DNA of 64,000 nt from JBNJDJ01 sp051744845. Its GTDB lineage: Bacteria > Bacillota > Clostridia > Peptostreptococcales > Acidaminobacteraceae. The position numbers and the translations under genes were made by a program. Positions 1 to 8,760 of this stretch are shown one piece after another; the first letter of the stretch is position 1, and each line of letters starts with the position of its first letter. The notes under the pieces were generated by a model. That model was given only the letters and a program-made list of their open reading frames with translations, searched no databases and had not been told where the DNA came from. The stretch spans positions 1 to 64,000 of the forward strand of contig JBNJDJ010000004.1 in assembly GCA_051744845.1 (NCBI GenBank), read 5' to 3'.

Positions 1-90
1 TGTTGGTGTAATAATTTTTTTTACTATTTTCCCATCAAACAATATTCCCTTTGTAGCTACTGATCCTGAGTCTATTCCAATTGTATACAT
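1..90 (-). CDS. ATPase activator of a 2-hydroxyacyl-CoA dehydratase-type reductase (5' part only)
   Basis: Only the first 30 codons lie in the window; the gene runs off the left edge. The N terminus MYTIGIDSGSVATKG is the phosphate-1 loop of the ASKHA-fold activator family (HgdC, BcrA/BadF type). These [4Fe-4S] homodimers hydrolyse ATP to push one low-potential electron into their partner reductase. An AAGGAG ribosome site sits just before the ATG. It is the third gene of a set with the DUF3343 protein and the double-cubane reductase upstream, so its partner is almost certainly that reductase. The cluster-binding cysteines lie outside the window and cannot be checked. Confidence 0.85.
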   Translation of the reverse strand, partial: MYTIGIDSGSVATKGILFDGKIVKKIITPT

Positions 91-103
91 ATTACTCCTT
101 AAG

Positions 104-343
104 TTAGATAAAATATGATTTTACTTCTAATTTTTCTATACTTTCAAAATTTAAATTTTCTTCGTTAATAACTTCTTTTACTTTATTTTTTAACTCTAAA
201 TCAATTCGTATTGATATACCACATGAAGATGATAATTCTCTAGGTGTGGGACTTATAATAAAATCTATATTTCTATTTTTCAAAGCTTTTTCTAATTCCA
301 TGCCATCTATATGGTTTTCAAATAAAATATAATAGTATTTCAT
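104..343 (-). CDS. DUF3343 protein, putative Se/S carrier-like
   Basis: A 79-residue protein with the family signature TPRELSSSCGIS (about residues 33-44) and one conserved cysteine. DUF3343 proteins are annotated as putative selenium or sulfur carriers and often sit beside 2-hydroxyacyl-CoA dehydratase-like reductases, as here, 9 bp after the reductase stop and 13 bp before the activator start. The biochemical role is not established; a service role for the reductase or its activator is inferred from position. The start ATG has only a weak ribosome site, which suggests coupling to the upstream gene. The selenium link is of interest because this window also holds a candidate selenoprotein, but the two are not shown to be connected. 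Confidence 0.8.
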   Translation of the reverse strand: MKYYYILFENHIDGMELEKALKNRNIDFIISPTPRELSSSCGISIRIDLELKNKVKEVINEENLNFESIEKLEVKSYFI

Positions 344-352
344 AGTATTAAA

Positions 353-1624
353 TTATTTAATCATTTCAAAAAATGCTTGTAATCTTGTTTTAAGTTGACC
401 TACATCTTCCATTGAATAATCTGTTTCAACATGTATTACTGGTATATCTTTTTCCTCTAATTTTTTAATTACTTGCTTAGCTTCAATTGCATAAGTATTG
501 CAAAAAGGTAGTGAAAAATATATTACTCCATCAGCATTATATTCATCATGTAACCTTAAAATATCATCTGTTCTACCTAAATTAGGTGTAAAACAAGCAC
601 AATTAATTTTCATATATCTATCAGACAAAGCTTTAATTTTTTCATCAATAGTAACACCTGAATTATCAACTAGGTTTTCAAAATATCTTGTACCTGTACA
701 AGTTTCTTCACATACTACAGCTCCACCACTAGTTTCTATTAAATGATGTAATTTCCAATTAGGTACAGCCATAGGTGTTCCTGTAACTAAAATTCTAGGT
801 GTATCTTCTTTGAATACACTAATCCCCTTTTCAACACGTTTTTCTAGTTCTTCTATTAATTCTTCTGTTTTTTCAATAAATCTTTCAATATTATCATAAA
901 AAGCTATTTGGGTTATAAGTAATGCATCTTTACCTGAAATTGGCAGATTTTTCATTTTACGGAAATCATATAATTTTTGTAAAACTTCTCTCTTTTTATT
1001 TATTAAATCTATACTTTCTTCTAAATTTTCTACTGTTAATTTTTGATCAGTTAGTTTAGATAACTCATTGCTAAACTCTTTTATTTCTTCTTCCCAGTGT
1101 TTGTAATCTTTCTTCCTTTTCATTTGAGGAAGATCCATTACATACATATTAGTATAATCATCTAATATTTCCCAAGCTTTTTTCTTACCATCACAAGTTG
1201 TTTCGCCAACAATCATATCACATGATTGGAAATATGGACATGTACCACTAACTTTAGCACCTACAGCTGATTTTACTAATGGACATGTATTTCTAGGTAA
1301 ATGTTTTTCACCATCAGGTATCCAAAAATCGGAACCTGAACATAATCCAACACTAATTCCACCTACAGCATTTATAACTTCATCAGGTACATATACACAA
1401 AATGTTCCAACTACTTTTTTATTATCTTCTTTGCTTTGTACTAATTCTTTAATTCTTAATCCATGAACTTCTGACATTACAAAATTAAAATAATTCATTC
1501 CTTCAGGTCTATTTTCTTGACTTAAATAAATATCAGAATAAAATTTTGGTAAAATATCGCAAAGTTCATCGTGTTTTTTAACATCCATATCTAAATTTTT
1601 CCACATTTCTCTATAATCACTCAT
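353..1624 (-). CDS. Double-cubane-cluster protein, 2-hydroxyacyl-CoA dehydratase-like anaerobic reductase
   Basis: A 423-residue member of the HgdB/BcrB/C fold. Cysteine-bearing motifs are GTFCVYVPDE, GLCSGS, NTCPLVKSAVG, GTCPYFQSCD and GETTCDGKKK in the N-terminal half, and EETCTGTRYFE, KINCACF and LPFCNTYA in the C-terminal half. Size, motif set and the neighbouring activator fit the double-cubane-cluster proteins, in which two [4Fe-4S] cubanes share a sulfide and ATP-driven electrons reduce small substrates in vitro. The physiological substrate is unknown for the family. Start is supported by AAAGGGGG 7 nt before ATG. It is the first gene of a three-gene operon with DUF3343 and the activator. 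A classical dehydratase alpha/beta pair is less likely because only one such subunit is present. Confidence 0.85.
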   Translation of the reverse strand: MSDYREMWKNLDMDVKKHDELCDILPKFYSDIYLSQENRPEGMNYFNFVMSEVHGLRIKELVQSKEDNKKVVGTFCVYVPDEVINAVGGISVGLCSGSDFWIPDGEKHLPRNTCPLVKSAVGAKVSGTCPYFQSCDMIVGETTCDGKKKAWEILDDYTNMYVMDLPQMKRKKDYKHWEEEIKEFSNELSKLTDQKLTVENLEESIDLINKKREVLQKLYDFRKMKNLPISGKDALLITQIAFYDNIERFIEKTEELIEELEKRVEKGISVFKEDTPRILVTGTPMAVPNWKLHHLIETSGGAVVCEETCTGTRYFENLVDNSGVTIDEKIKALSDRYMKINCACFTPNLGRTDDILRLHDEYNADGVIYFSLPFCNTYAIEAKQVIKKLEEKDIPVIHVETDYSMEDVGQLKTRLQAFFEMIK

Positions 1625-1787
1625 AAATTGCCCCCTTTAATTATTTAATTGCCTATATGTATTCTATCAAAAGATAAAACTATACTAAAATAGAGATAAA
1701 TTATAGAGAATTATTATCAATAATTTTTATGAATATTATTGTTTAGAAAAATAATTTTAGGGTAAATAGTATTAAAGGAGGTGTATT

Positions 1788-2018
1788 ATGAATAATTATC
1801 TTATTAATGAAATTATTAATTTGAATGAGGAAAGAAAGTTGTATGAAATGATAGAAAATGAAAATATTGAACATTTAGATATCTTTACAGACGAAGAGAT
1901 CAATAGAGCATTAGAATTAAAAAGAAAAAATAAATTACATGATGAACTTAATAGAGTCAATATCATGTTAGAAGAAGATCAAAAAATCTTCTTGTATTCT
2001 AATATTCCTATGATGTAA
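1788..2018 (+). CDS. Small acidic hypothetical protein (76 aa)
   Basis: Not recognised. A short, charged, helical-looking protein (rich in E, N, K, I, L) with no cysteine, membrane segment or signal peptide; it lacks the SQELD motif of Spo0E-like phosphatases. It is likely real: a full AAAGGAGG site lies 8 nt before ATG, it is the only plus-strand gene here with about 160 bp of its own upstream DNA, and its stop codon is inside the stem of a strong hairpin terminator. The neighbours on both sides point the other way, so it is a single-gene unit. Confidence 0.65.
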   Translation: MNNYLINEIINLNEERKLYEMIENENIEHLDIFTDEEINRALELKRKNKLHDELNRVNIMLEEDQKIFLYSNIPMM

Positions 2019-2038
2019 AATTTTACATCTTTTTTTTT
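2012..2038 (+). terminator. Intrinsic terminator of the 76-aa gene
   Basis: Perfect palindrome GATGTAAAATTTTACATC (2012-2029) followed by nine T residues. The TAA stop of the small gene lies in the left arm. There is no T tract on the other strand. Confidence 0.85.
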
Positions 2039-3053
2039 ATTTAAAATTAATAAATTTTTTTACTAATAGTGGATTAAATTTTGTGTTTTGCATATTTTTA
2101 AGTATTTTTTCTGTTTTTTCATTATTATAAGCTTCTTTGTATACTCTTTTTTCTTTTAATGCAAAATAAGTATCTACGATTGATAAAATTTGGGCTTCAA
2201 TTAAAATATCATCTTTTGATAATCCATTAGGATAGCCTTTACCATTAAACTGTTCGTGATGTTGCTCAACGACTAAAGCAATTTTTTCTAAGCCATTTAC
2301 TTCTCTTATAATATTTGCACCTATTTCAGCATGATATTTCATGTTATTATATTCATTATCACTTAATTTACCTTTTTTATATAATATTTTATCTTTTATC
2401 GCAATTTTACCAATATCATGAAGTAAACCTGAATAATAAATAATTTCCATAGATTTTTCACTTAAATTAAGATGTTTTGCGAATTTTTTAGAAAATGAAG
2501 CCACATTTTTTGAGTGTTTTAATAATTTGGTGTCTTTGACTTCTAAAATTTTAAGTAAAATTTTTATCCCTTGACCTACTAAGATATTGTTATAAGAATC
2601 ATTATTTGTATTTATATTTTTTATTGGACTAATTAAATCATTTTTTTCTAAAAACTTTTTACTCATCCATTGAATATCTAATTCTTTCTTTTTTTCGATA
2701 GCCTTTTCAACAGTATTATTTAATTCACTCTTATCCCATGGTTTTTGTATATATTTATATATATTGGCTTCATTTATTGCTTCTATTATAGGTGAAATAT
2801 CTTTGTATCCTGTCATAAGAATAGTTACTATACGCGAAGAAACTTTTTTGGCATGTTTTAAAATATCCACACCAGAATAACCAGGCATTTTTTGATCAGA
2901 TATAACAACATCAAAGTTTTTTGATTCAATCAAATTAAAAGCATTTTCAGGATTATTACAAAGTATAATTTTCATATTTTTATTTGATAATATTCTTTTA
3001 ATTGAGTTCAAAATTTCTTTTTCATCATCTATCACTAAAATTTTAAATTTCAT
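2037..3053 (-). CDS. Response regulator with HD-GYP output (cyclic-di-GMP phosphodiesterase)
   Basis: A 338-residue RpfG-type protein. Residues 1-125 form a receiver domain with acidic pair D9-D10, phospho-acceptor D53 in VVISDQKMPG, and the switch lysine in IQKPW. Residues about 170-338 form HD-GYP with HDIGKIAIKDKIL, an HH pair (VEQHHE) and NGKGYPNGL, so the metal and signature residues needed for c-di-GMP hydrolysis look complete. The usual DxYDALTSDRPYR segment is altered to DTYFALKEKRVYK, a mild divergence. The ribosome site is GGAGG. No kinase is adjacent; the only kinase in the window is 45 kb away. Confidence 0.9.
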   Translation of the reverse strand: MKFKILVIDDEKEILNSIKRILSNKNMKIILCNNPENAFNLIESKNFDVVISDQKMPGYSGVDILKHAKKVSSRIVTILMTGYKDISPIIEAINEANIYKYIQKPWDKSELNNTVEKAIEKKKELDIQWMSKKFLEKNDLISPIKNINTNNDSYNNILVGQGIKILLKILEVKDTKLLKHSKNVASFSKKFAKHLNLSEKSMEIIYYSGLLHDIGKIAIKDKILYKKGKLSDNEYNNMKYHAEIGANIIREVNGLEKIALVVEQHHEQFNGKGYPNGLSKDDILIEAQILSIVDTYFALKEKRVYKEAYNNEKTEKILKNMQNTKFNPLLVKKFINFK

Positions 3054-3102
3054 ATATATACCTCCATTAAATATTATATATTTAAATATTAATTTTTACA
3101 AT

Positions 3103-3132
3103 AAAAAAAGGTCTTAATTTAAGACCTTTTTA
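3103..3132 (-). terminator. Terminator after the CoA-disulfide reductase gene
   Basis: Inverted repeat AAGGTCTTAA / TTAAGACCTT with a run of T on the minus-strand 3' side (plus A at 3103-3109). It lies just past the stop codon at 3140. Confidence 0.85.
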
Positions 3133-3139
3133 AATATAT

Positions 3140-4810
3140 TTAAAAATCACATCCAATTGTGTGTGTGATTGATCTAAAACCACCAGCAATATTATAAGCA
3201 TCAAAATTATTTTGTATCAAGATTCTAACAGCTATATAGCCTCTAAGCCCAGCAGCACAATAAATATATATTTTTTTATTTTTATCTAGTTCATTAAGCC
3301 TATTTCTTAATTCATTTAAAGGTATATGCGTAGCATCATTTACTAACCCACATTCATCAACTTCTTCTTTAGTTCTAACATCTAGTAAAGTAGATTCATT
3401 GTCAATGCATTTTTCTAAATCCTTACATTCAATATGTCTTGTCAGCCCTTTTTCAATATTATCAGCAATATATCCTGCATTATTAATTAAATCTTTCGCT
3501 CCACCAAATGATGGTGCATAAGCCATTTCAAGAGATTTTAAATCTTTATAAGTTCCTCCAAATTTAATAACAGTAGAAAAAACATCTATTTTTTTATCTA
3601 CAGATTCTTCACCAATTACTTGTGCACCAAGTATTTTTTTAGTGCTAATATCGTAAATCATTTTAATGCATAATAGTTTAGCTCCAGGAAAATATCCTAC
3701 ATGATTTTTTCCATGCAATAAAACAACTCTATAATCTTTATCTTTAACTTTTCCCATATTTTTCAATTTTTTTTCATTAATTCCAACTGATCCTACAGCT
3801 AAGTCAAAAACTTTAGCAATTGATGTAGCAATTGATCCTTCGTATTTTTCTTGATAACCACATATATTATTAGATAATATTCTTGCTTGTTTATTAGCCA
3901 TACCTGCTAATGGAACAGGTTGAATCTCATTAGTAATATAATTTTTAATTGCAACTGCATCTCCTGCTGCGTATACATTTTCTTTTGAAGTTAACATTTT
4001 ATCATTTACTTTAATATATCCTCTATCGCTTAATTCAACTTCTGAATCATTTAAAAATTGAGTATTAGGTTTAACTCCAATTGATAAAATAATTAAGTCA
4101 GCTTCAATTTTATCACCATTATTTAATTTAACTAATGTTTTATCATTTTTCTCAATAAAAGAATCTACACCGTTATTAAGTATTAAATTAACGTCTTTAT
4201 TTTTGATTTTTTGATGTAAAAATTCAGCTATATCTAAGTCAACTGATGTCATCACTTGATCTAACATTTCTACTAATGTTACATCCATATCTAGTTCATC
4301 TAAATTCTCCATCATTTCTAATCCAATAAATCCTCCACCTACTACTACAGCTTTTTTAGGATTATTTTCTTCTATAAATTTGTTAATTTTATCAACATCT
4401 ACTACATTTCTTAATGTAAATAATTTATCAGTTTCTACTCCAGGTATTGGAGGTTTTAAAGCTGATGCCCCTGGTGCCAAAACCAGTTCATCATATGTTT
4501 CGGTATAATCATTGTCTTTAACTAAGTCTTTTACTTTTACACTTTTGTCTTTAGTATTAATATTTATTACTTCATTATTAACTCTTGCTTCTACGTTAAA
4601 TCTATTTTTAAATTCTTCAGGAGACATAAGTAATAATTCTTCTCTATCTTCAATTACACCGCCTACATGATAAGGTAAACCACAATTAGCAAAAGAAACA
4701 TGTGGTCCTTTTTCAAACATTATAATTTTTGCATCTTCATTTAATCTTCTTATTCTTGCAGCGGCCGTAGCTCCAGCAGCAACGCCTCCTACAATTAAAA
4801 TTTTTTTCAT
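3140..4810 (-). CDS. cdr: CoA-disulfide reductase with C-terminal rhodanese domain
   Basis: A 556-residue FAD/NAD(P)H flavoprotein. The N-terminal nucleotide site is VGGVAAGATAAARIRR, followed by SFANCGLPYHVGG with Cys43, the single active cysteine of coenzyme A disulfide reductases (Cys43-S-S-CoA). The second nucleotide fold is VVVGGGFIGLEM, and the FAD tail is YAAGDA. The last roughly 95 residues are a rhodanese domain with active loop YIYCAAGLRG. This CoADR-Rhd architecture acts in CoA or persulfide thiol redox in the cytosol and can reduce polysulfide or sulfur in relatives. It is a single-gene unit with a CCTCCC-complement ribosome site and its own terminator. Confidence 0.93.
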   Translation of the reverse strand: MKKILIVGGVAAGATAAARIRRLNEDAKIIMFEKGPHVSFANCGLPYHVGGVIEDREELLLMSPEEFKNRFNVEARVNNEVININTKDKSVKVKDLVKDNDYTETYDELVLAPGASALKPPIPGVETDKLFTLRNVVDVDKINKFIEENNPKKAVVVGGGFIGLEMMENLDELDMDVTLVEMLDQVMTSVDLDIAEFLHQKIKNKDVNLILNNGVDSFIEKNDKTLVKLNNGDKIEADLIILSIGVKPNTQFLNDSEVELSDRGYIKVNDKMLTSKENVYAAGDAVAIKNYITNEIQPVPLAGMANKQARILSNNICGYQEKYEGSIATSIAKVFDLAVGSVGINEKKLKNMGKVKDKDYRVVLLHGKNHVGYFPGAKLLCIKMIYDISTKKILGAQVIGEESVDKKIDVFSTVIKFGGTYKDLKSLEMAYAPSFGGAKDLINNAGYIADNIEKGLTRHIECKDLEKCIDNESTLLDVRTKEEVDECGLVNDATHIPLNELRNRLNELDKNKKIYIYCAAGLRGYIAVRILIQNNFDAYNIAGGFRSITHTIGCDF

Positions 4811-4929
4811 AATAAAATCCCTCCTATTTAATAACTATATCAATATTTTAACAAAGTTTTAGACATATATCAAAAATCTTGCAATTGGAATTTCTTATAT
4901 ACTATCAAAATAATTAATATCAAAAAATA

Positions 4930-4957
4930 AAAAAAGGAAAAATTAATTTCCTTTTTT
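4930..4957 (-). terminator. Terminator after the aminotransferase gene
   Basis: AAAAAAGGAAA / TTTCCTTTTTT stem around a short AT loop, nine bases past the stop codon at 4966, with a U tract on the minus strand. Confidence 0.8.
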
Positions 4958-4965
4958 AAAATAAT

Positions 4966-6147
4966 TTATTTGATATTTTTATTTATAACATTGCCTAATA
5001 CTTCAATTCCTTTAACTATCTTTGCCTCATTCATATTCGAAAAATTTAATCTCATTGCATTTTTAGTTGTACCACTTGGATAAAATGACTCTCCAGGTAC
5101 ATATGCTACTCCTTCATTAACTGCTTCTTTCATCATTTCCTTAGTATTTATATATTCTGGTAATACAACCCATGTAAATAAACCACCTTCAGGAATAGTA
5201 TATTTAATATTATCTGGAAAATATTTTCCCATAGAATCTAACATAACATCTCTTCTTTTTTTATAAACTTCTATTAATTTTTGAATGTGTGCTTCAAAAT
5301 CATAATTTGTTAAGAATTTATATATTTCTCTTTGAGCTAATGAACTAGTGTGAAGATCTGCTCCTTGTTTTACTAAATTATATTTATTAACTATTTCATC
5401 ACTAGCTAAAACCCAGCCTATTCTTAAACCTGGACAAAATGTTTTAGAAAATGTACCTAAATAGATAACTCTGTCCTCTGTATCAAAGGCTTTTATAGGA
5501 TCAATAGCTTTCCCTTCATACCTTAATTCACCATAAGGATTATCTTCAATTATAGGTAGATCGTATTTATTTCCTATTTCTATTAATTTTTTTCTTCTTT
5601 CTAAAGACCATGTTTTACCACTAGGATTTTGAAAATCAGGTATTACATAAATCATTTTTACATTTTCATTATTTTTTATTTTTTCTTCTAAATCACTCAT
5701 AATCATACCATTGTTATCAGTTTCGATTTCTATAAACTTTCCTTCATTAGCTCTAAAAGCATTAATTGCTCCAAGATAACTAGGACTTTCAACTAAAACA
5801 ATATCATCTTTATTTAAAAATATTTTTCCAGAAAAATTTAATCCTTGTTGAGATCCACTAGTAATTAAAATATTATCCTGATTAATATTTCCAATATTTT
5901 TCTTTTTCATCATTTTAGAAATTTCTTCTCTTAATGGACTATAACCTGCAGTTGTAGAGTATTGTAATGCACTTTGTCCATCGCTGTCCATAATATCTTG
6001 TACAATTTCTTTCATTTCTTCAGTTGGAAAAAGCTCAGGCGCCGGAAGTCCACCTGCAAAAGAAATAATATTAGGTTTTTGAGTTAATTTTAAAATTTCT
6101 CTAATTTCAGAAGCTTTAATATTGTTCATATGTTTAGAATATTCCAT
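4966..6147 (-). CDS. PLP-dependent class I aminotransferase (2-aminoadipate/aromatic type)
   Basis: A 393-residue fold-type I aminotransferase. Seen are ISFAGGLPAPELFP at the N terminus, typical of the LysN/KAT II-like subgroup, DFQNPSGKTW, the substrate-facing DNPYGELRYEG, and the PLP-lysine motif GTFSKTFCPGLRIGW with the arginine that holds the phosphate. Such enzymes transaminate 2-aminoadipate, branched or aromatic amino acids; the exact substrate cannot be read from sequence. It stands alone between two terminators, divergent from the marR-MATE unit, so a link to either neighbour is not supported. The ribosome site AAGGGGG precedes the ATG. Confidence 0.88.
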   Translation of the reverse strand: MEYSKHMNNIKASEIREILKLTQKPNIISFAGGLPAPELFPTEEMKEIVQDIMDSDGQSALQYSTTAGYSPLREEISKMMKKKNIGNINQDNILITSGSQQGLNFSGKIFLNKDDIVLVESPSYLGAINAFRANEGKFIEIETDNNGMIMSDLEEKIKNNENVKMIYVIPDFQNPSGKTWSLERRKKLIEIGNKYDLPIIEDNPYGELRYEGKAIDPIKAFDTEDRVIYLGTFSKTFCPGLRIGWVLASDEIVNKYNLVKQGADLHTSSLAQREIYKFLTNYDFEAHIQKLIEVYKKRRDVMLDSMGKYFPDNIKYTIPEGGLFTWVVLPEYINTKEMMKEAVNEGVAYVPGESFYPSGTTKNAMRLNFSNMNEAKIVKGIEVLGNVINKNIK

Positions 6148-6235
6148 GAATTTCCCCCTTAAAATTAAAATTCATATATCACTTTCTAGTTTAAGTTTAT
6201 ACTTATTGAAAGTAAAAGTCAATAAAATAAAAAAG

Positions 6236-6286
6236 TTGCATACGAAACTAAATTATGTTAATATTAGTTGTGGTCGCAACTAATAT
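6236..6286 (+). promoter_or_regulatory. Promoter and palindromic MarR operator for marR-MATE
   Basis: A -35 TTGCAT (6236-6241) and -10 TAATAT (6259-6264) are spaced by 17 bp. A perfect 10-bp inverted repeat, ATATTAGTTG and CAACTAATAT with a 6-bp spacer (6261-6286), starts inside the -10 box and covers the start site. This is the usual geometry of MarR autorepression: binding would shut both marR and the exporter gene. Confidence 0.75.
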
Positions 6287-6300
6287 ATAGAAAGGATTTT

Positions 6301-6753
6301 ATGGAAAATACTGATTTTGTATGTGGAAAATTTATACGTGGTTTAGGAAAAAATTTCAAATTGTTTTTAAAAGAAAATTTGAAAACATATAATCTTAAAG
6401 TTTCTGAGTTTCATTTACTACATATATTATGTAAAAAAGAAAGTGCTAAACAAAATTCATTAACTAATAACAGTTTTGTAGATAAAAGCACTGTTACAAG
6501 AAATATAAAGAAATTAGCAAATAAAGATTTAATTAAAAGATCTAAAAATGATAAAGATAAGAGACAATATATTGTTAAACCAACCAAAAAAGGTATAGAA
6601 ATACATGAAGAAATTAAAGATATTTTTAAGCTTTGGAATATAGAAATAATGAAAAATATATCTAAAGACGAAAGAAAAGTTTTTGAAAGAACAACAAAAA
6701 AATTATTAAAAAATTCACATGATTTAATTGAAAGGATAAATAATGAAAAATAA
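6301..6753 (+). CDS. MarR-family transcriptional regulator
   Basis: A 150-residue winged-helix protein. The reader should start at 6301: an AAAGGA site stands 7 nt before this ATG, whereas a longer frame from a TTG at 6268 begins inside the operator palindrome. The wHTH spans about residues 35-105 with FVDKSTVTRNIKKLANKDLI as recognition region and a wing ending in DKDKRQYIVKPTKKG, standard for MarR. It probably represses its own promoter and the overlapping MATE gene until a toxic ligand binds. The ligand cannot be told from sequence. Confidence 0.9.
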   Translation: MENTDFVCGKFIRGLGKNFKLFLKENLKTYNLKVSEFHLLHILCKKESAKQNSLTNNSFVDKSTVTRNIKKLANKDLIKRSKNDKDKRQYIVKPTKKGIEIHEEIKDIFKLWNIEIMKNISKDERKVFERTTKKLLKNSHDLIERINNEK

Positions 6754-8128
6754 TAGTAAACAACTAGGTGAGAAAAAAATATCATCTATTTTATTAAAAT
6801 TATCGATTCCTGCTACTGCAGGAATGATAGTAAATGCGTTATACAATTTTGTAGATACAATTTTTTTAGGACGATTTGTAGGTACAGATGCTATTGGAGC
6901 ATTGGCTATAGCCTTTCCTATACAAATGATTATTATGGGATTAGGTTCAATGATTGGTATAGGTGCAGCAAGTGCAGCTTCAAGAGCTTTAGGAGCCAAA
7001 AGAATTGAAAAAGCAGATCATATTGTAGGAAATGCTTTTTTGTTAATTTTTGTAATCGGTATTTTTTTAATAACCTTTGGTCGTTTAGGTTTAGATCCAA
7101 TCTTAGAACTCTTTGGTGCTACCAAAACTTTAAAACCACTAGCATTTGATTATATGAATGTTATTTTATTAGGTTCGATATTTTTAACAATATCCATGGT
7201 ATCTAATAATATAATAAGAGCAGAAGGAAATGCTAAAGTTGCAATGATTTCTATGATGATAGGTACAGGTTTTAATATTATAATGGATCCAATTTTTATA
7301 TATTATTTAGATTTTGGAATAAAAGGCGCTGCTTTAGCGACTATTATAGGACAATTATTATCATTCATTTTTGTAACTTATTATTTTTATAGTGGTAAAA
7401 GTAACTTTAAGATTTTGCCTCATCATTTAAAACCAAATTTTGAATATATTAAAGAGATTATTACTGTAGGTTTACCTACATTTATGAGACAAATTGCTAG
7501 TAGTATTTTAGCAATAGTTGTTAATAATTCTCTTGCAATATACGGTGGAGATATTGCTATTAGTGTTTATGGGGTAGTTAATAGAGTATTAATGTTTATT
7601 TTTATGCCTATGTTTGGTATTGTACAAGGTTTTCAGCCTATAGCAAGTTTTAACTATGGGGCTAAAAAATATGATCGAGTAATAAAAGTAATAAAGCTAT
7701 CTATTAAAACATTAATAATATATTCCACTATAGGCTTTATTGGGATTCAATTATTTCCTGAATTTATCATAAAGTTGTTTAATAATGATAAACAACTAAT
7801 CTCTATAGGTAAAGATGCTTTGCGAATAATTACATTAGCTATACCATTAGTAGGAATACAGATAATAACAGGATCATTATTTCAATCTTTAGGTAGAGCA
7901 TTAAATGCTTTAATAGTATCTATGTCTAGACAAACTTTATTTTTAATTCCTTTAGTTTTAATTTTACCTAAAGTAAATAATTTAGGATTAAAAGGAATTT
8001 TTATAGCTTTCCCAATTGCTGATATATTATCAATAATTTTAAGTGGTTATTTGCTTTATAGAGAAATAAATATTTTAAAAGTAAATAGAAATTTAAAATC
8101 TAAAAAAACAAAAAGAGCTAATATTTAG
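6743..8128 (+). CDS. MATE-family multidrug/sodium antiporter
   Basis: A 461-residue polytopic membrane protein with about 12 segments in two related halves, starting SILLKLSIPATAGMIVNALYNFVDTIF-like MATE sequence and carrying GADAIGAL-like and IKGAALATIIGQ motifs of the DinF/NorM/MepA superfamily. MepA-like members export cationic drugs and dyes in exchange for Na+ or H+. Its ATG lies 11 bp inside the end of marR, with an AAAGGA site in the marR coding region, so the two are translationally coupled. The stop codon sits inside a terminator hairpin. Confidence 0.92.
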   Translation: MKNNSKQLGEKKISSILLKLSIPATAGMIVNALYNFVDTIFLGRFVGTDAIGALAIAFPIQMIIMGLGSMIGIGAASAASRALGAKRIEKADHIVGNAFLLIFVIGIFLITFGRLGLDPILELFGATKTLKPLAFDYMNVILLGSIFLTISMVSNNIIRAEGNAKVAMISMMIGTGFNIIMDPIFIYYLDFGIKGAALATIIGQLLSFIFVTYYFYSGKSNFKILPHHLKPNFEYIKEIITVGLPTFMRQIASSILAIVVNNSLAIYGGDIAISVYGVVNRVLMFIFMPMFGIVQGFQPIASFNYGAKKYDRVIKVIKLSIKTLIIYSTIGFIGIQLFPEFIIKLFNNDKQLISIGKDALRIITLAIPLVGIQIITGSLFQSLGRALNALIVSMSRQTLFLIPLVLILPKVNNLGLKGIFIAFPIADILSIILSGYLLYREINILKVNRNLKSKKTKRANI

Positions 8129-8136
8129 CTCTTTTT
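8110..8136. terminator. Bidirectional terminator between MATE and rpsD paralogue
   Basis: AAAAAGAGCTAA / TTAGCTCTTTTT stem with A run on one side and T run on the other. It serves the plus-strand MATE gene, whose stop codon is inside it, and the minus-strand S4 gene. Confidence 0.85.
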
Positions 8137-8145
8137 GATAACTTT

Positions 8146-8724
8146 TTATTTTGAGTAATATTCAATTATTAATGATTCTTGAATATTCAAAGGTATCTCT
8201 TCTTTACTAGGATTATTAATTAATTTAGCAGAAAAGTTTGATTTATTTACTATTAAGTATTTTAAGTCAAAGTTGTTATTATCTAAATTTTTCTTAATTA
8301 ATTTATTTTTGTGCATATTTTCTTTTAACTTAATTTTATCATTAAGTTCTACATTATAACTAGGATAAGACATTTTTTGGTCATTAACTAAAATATGTCC
8401 ATGAACTACAAATTGTCTAGCTTGATAAATACTTTTAGCAATTCCTGATCTGTATACAATATTATCTAATCTAGTTTCTAAATATAATAATAACTGACTA
8501 CCAGTATTAATATTTTTCTTTAGCGATTTCTTAAAATATCGTTTTAATTTCTTTTCTTTAATATTATAATAAGCTTTTAATCTTTGTTTTTCTAATAATT
8601 GTTTACCATAATTAGATAAATTTTTAGAATCTCTGGTATTATATTTATTAAATTTTTTCATTGCCTTTGGATGACCACAAATATTAACTCCTAATCTTCT
8701 ACTTTTTTTAAATCTTTTAGTCAT
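8146..8724 (-). CDS. rpsD: Cysteine-poor paralogue of 30S ribosomal protein S4
   Basis: A 192-residue S4 protein, slightly short. The N terminus RRLGVNICGHPKAMKKF holds a single cysteine (C16) and lacks the four-cysteine zinc knuckle of C+ S4. The central RNA-binding S4 domain is clear: ETRLDNIVYRSGIAKS, then QARQFVVHGHILVNDQ. S4 normally sits in the rpsM-rpsK-rpsD-rpoA operon; this copy is monocistronic between unrelated genes, so it is probably a paralogue. In front of it lie a Fur-like box on the promoter and a Zur-like half site, which suggests it replaces a zinc-binding S4 when metal is scarce. That use is inferred. Confidence 0.85.
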   Translation of the reverse strand: MTKRFKKSRRLGVNICGHPKAMKKFNKYNTRDSKNLSNYGKQLLEKQRLKAYYNIKEKKLKRYFKKSLKKNINTGSQLLLYLETRLDNIVYRSGIAKSIYQARQFVVHGHILVNDQKMSYPSYNVELNDKIKLKENMHKNKLIKKNLDNNNFDLKYLIVNKSNFSAKLINNPSKEEIPLNIQESLIIEYYSK

Positions 8725-8760
8725 GTATTCCTTTCTTTATAAATTTGTACCAAGCAACCA

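Noticed and set aside
6411..6999. Two minus-strand open frames across marR and the MATE gene
   Set aside because: They are antisense shadows of well-supported plus-strand genes and have no expression signals.
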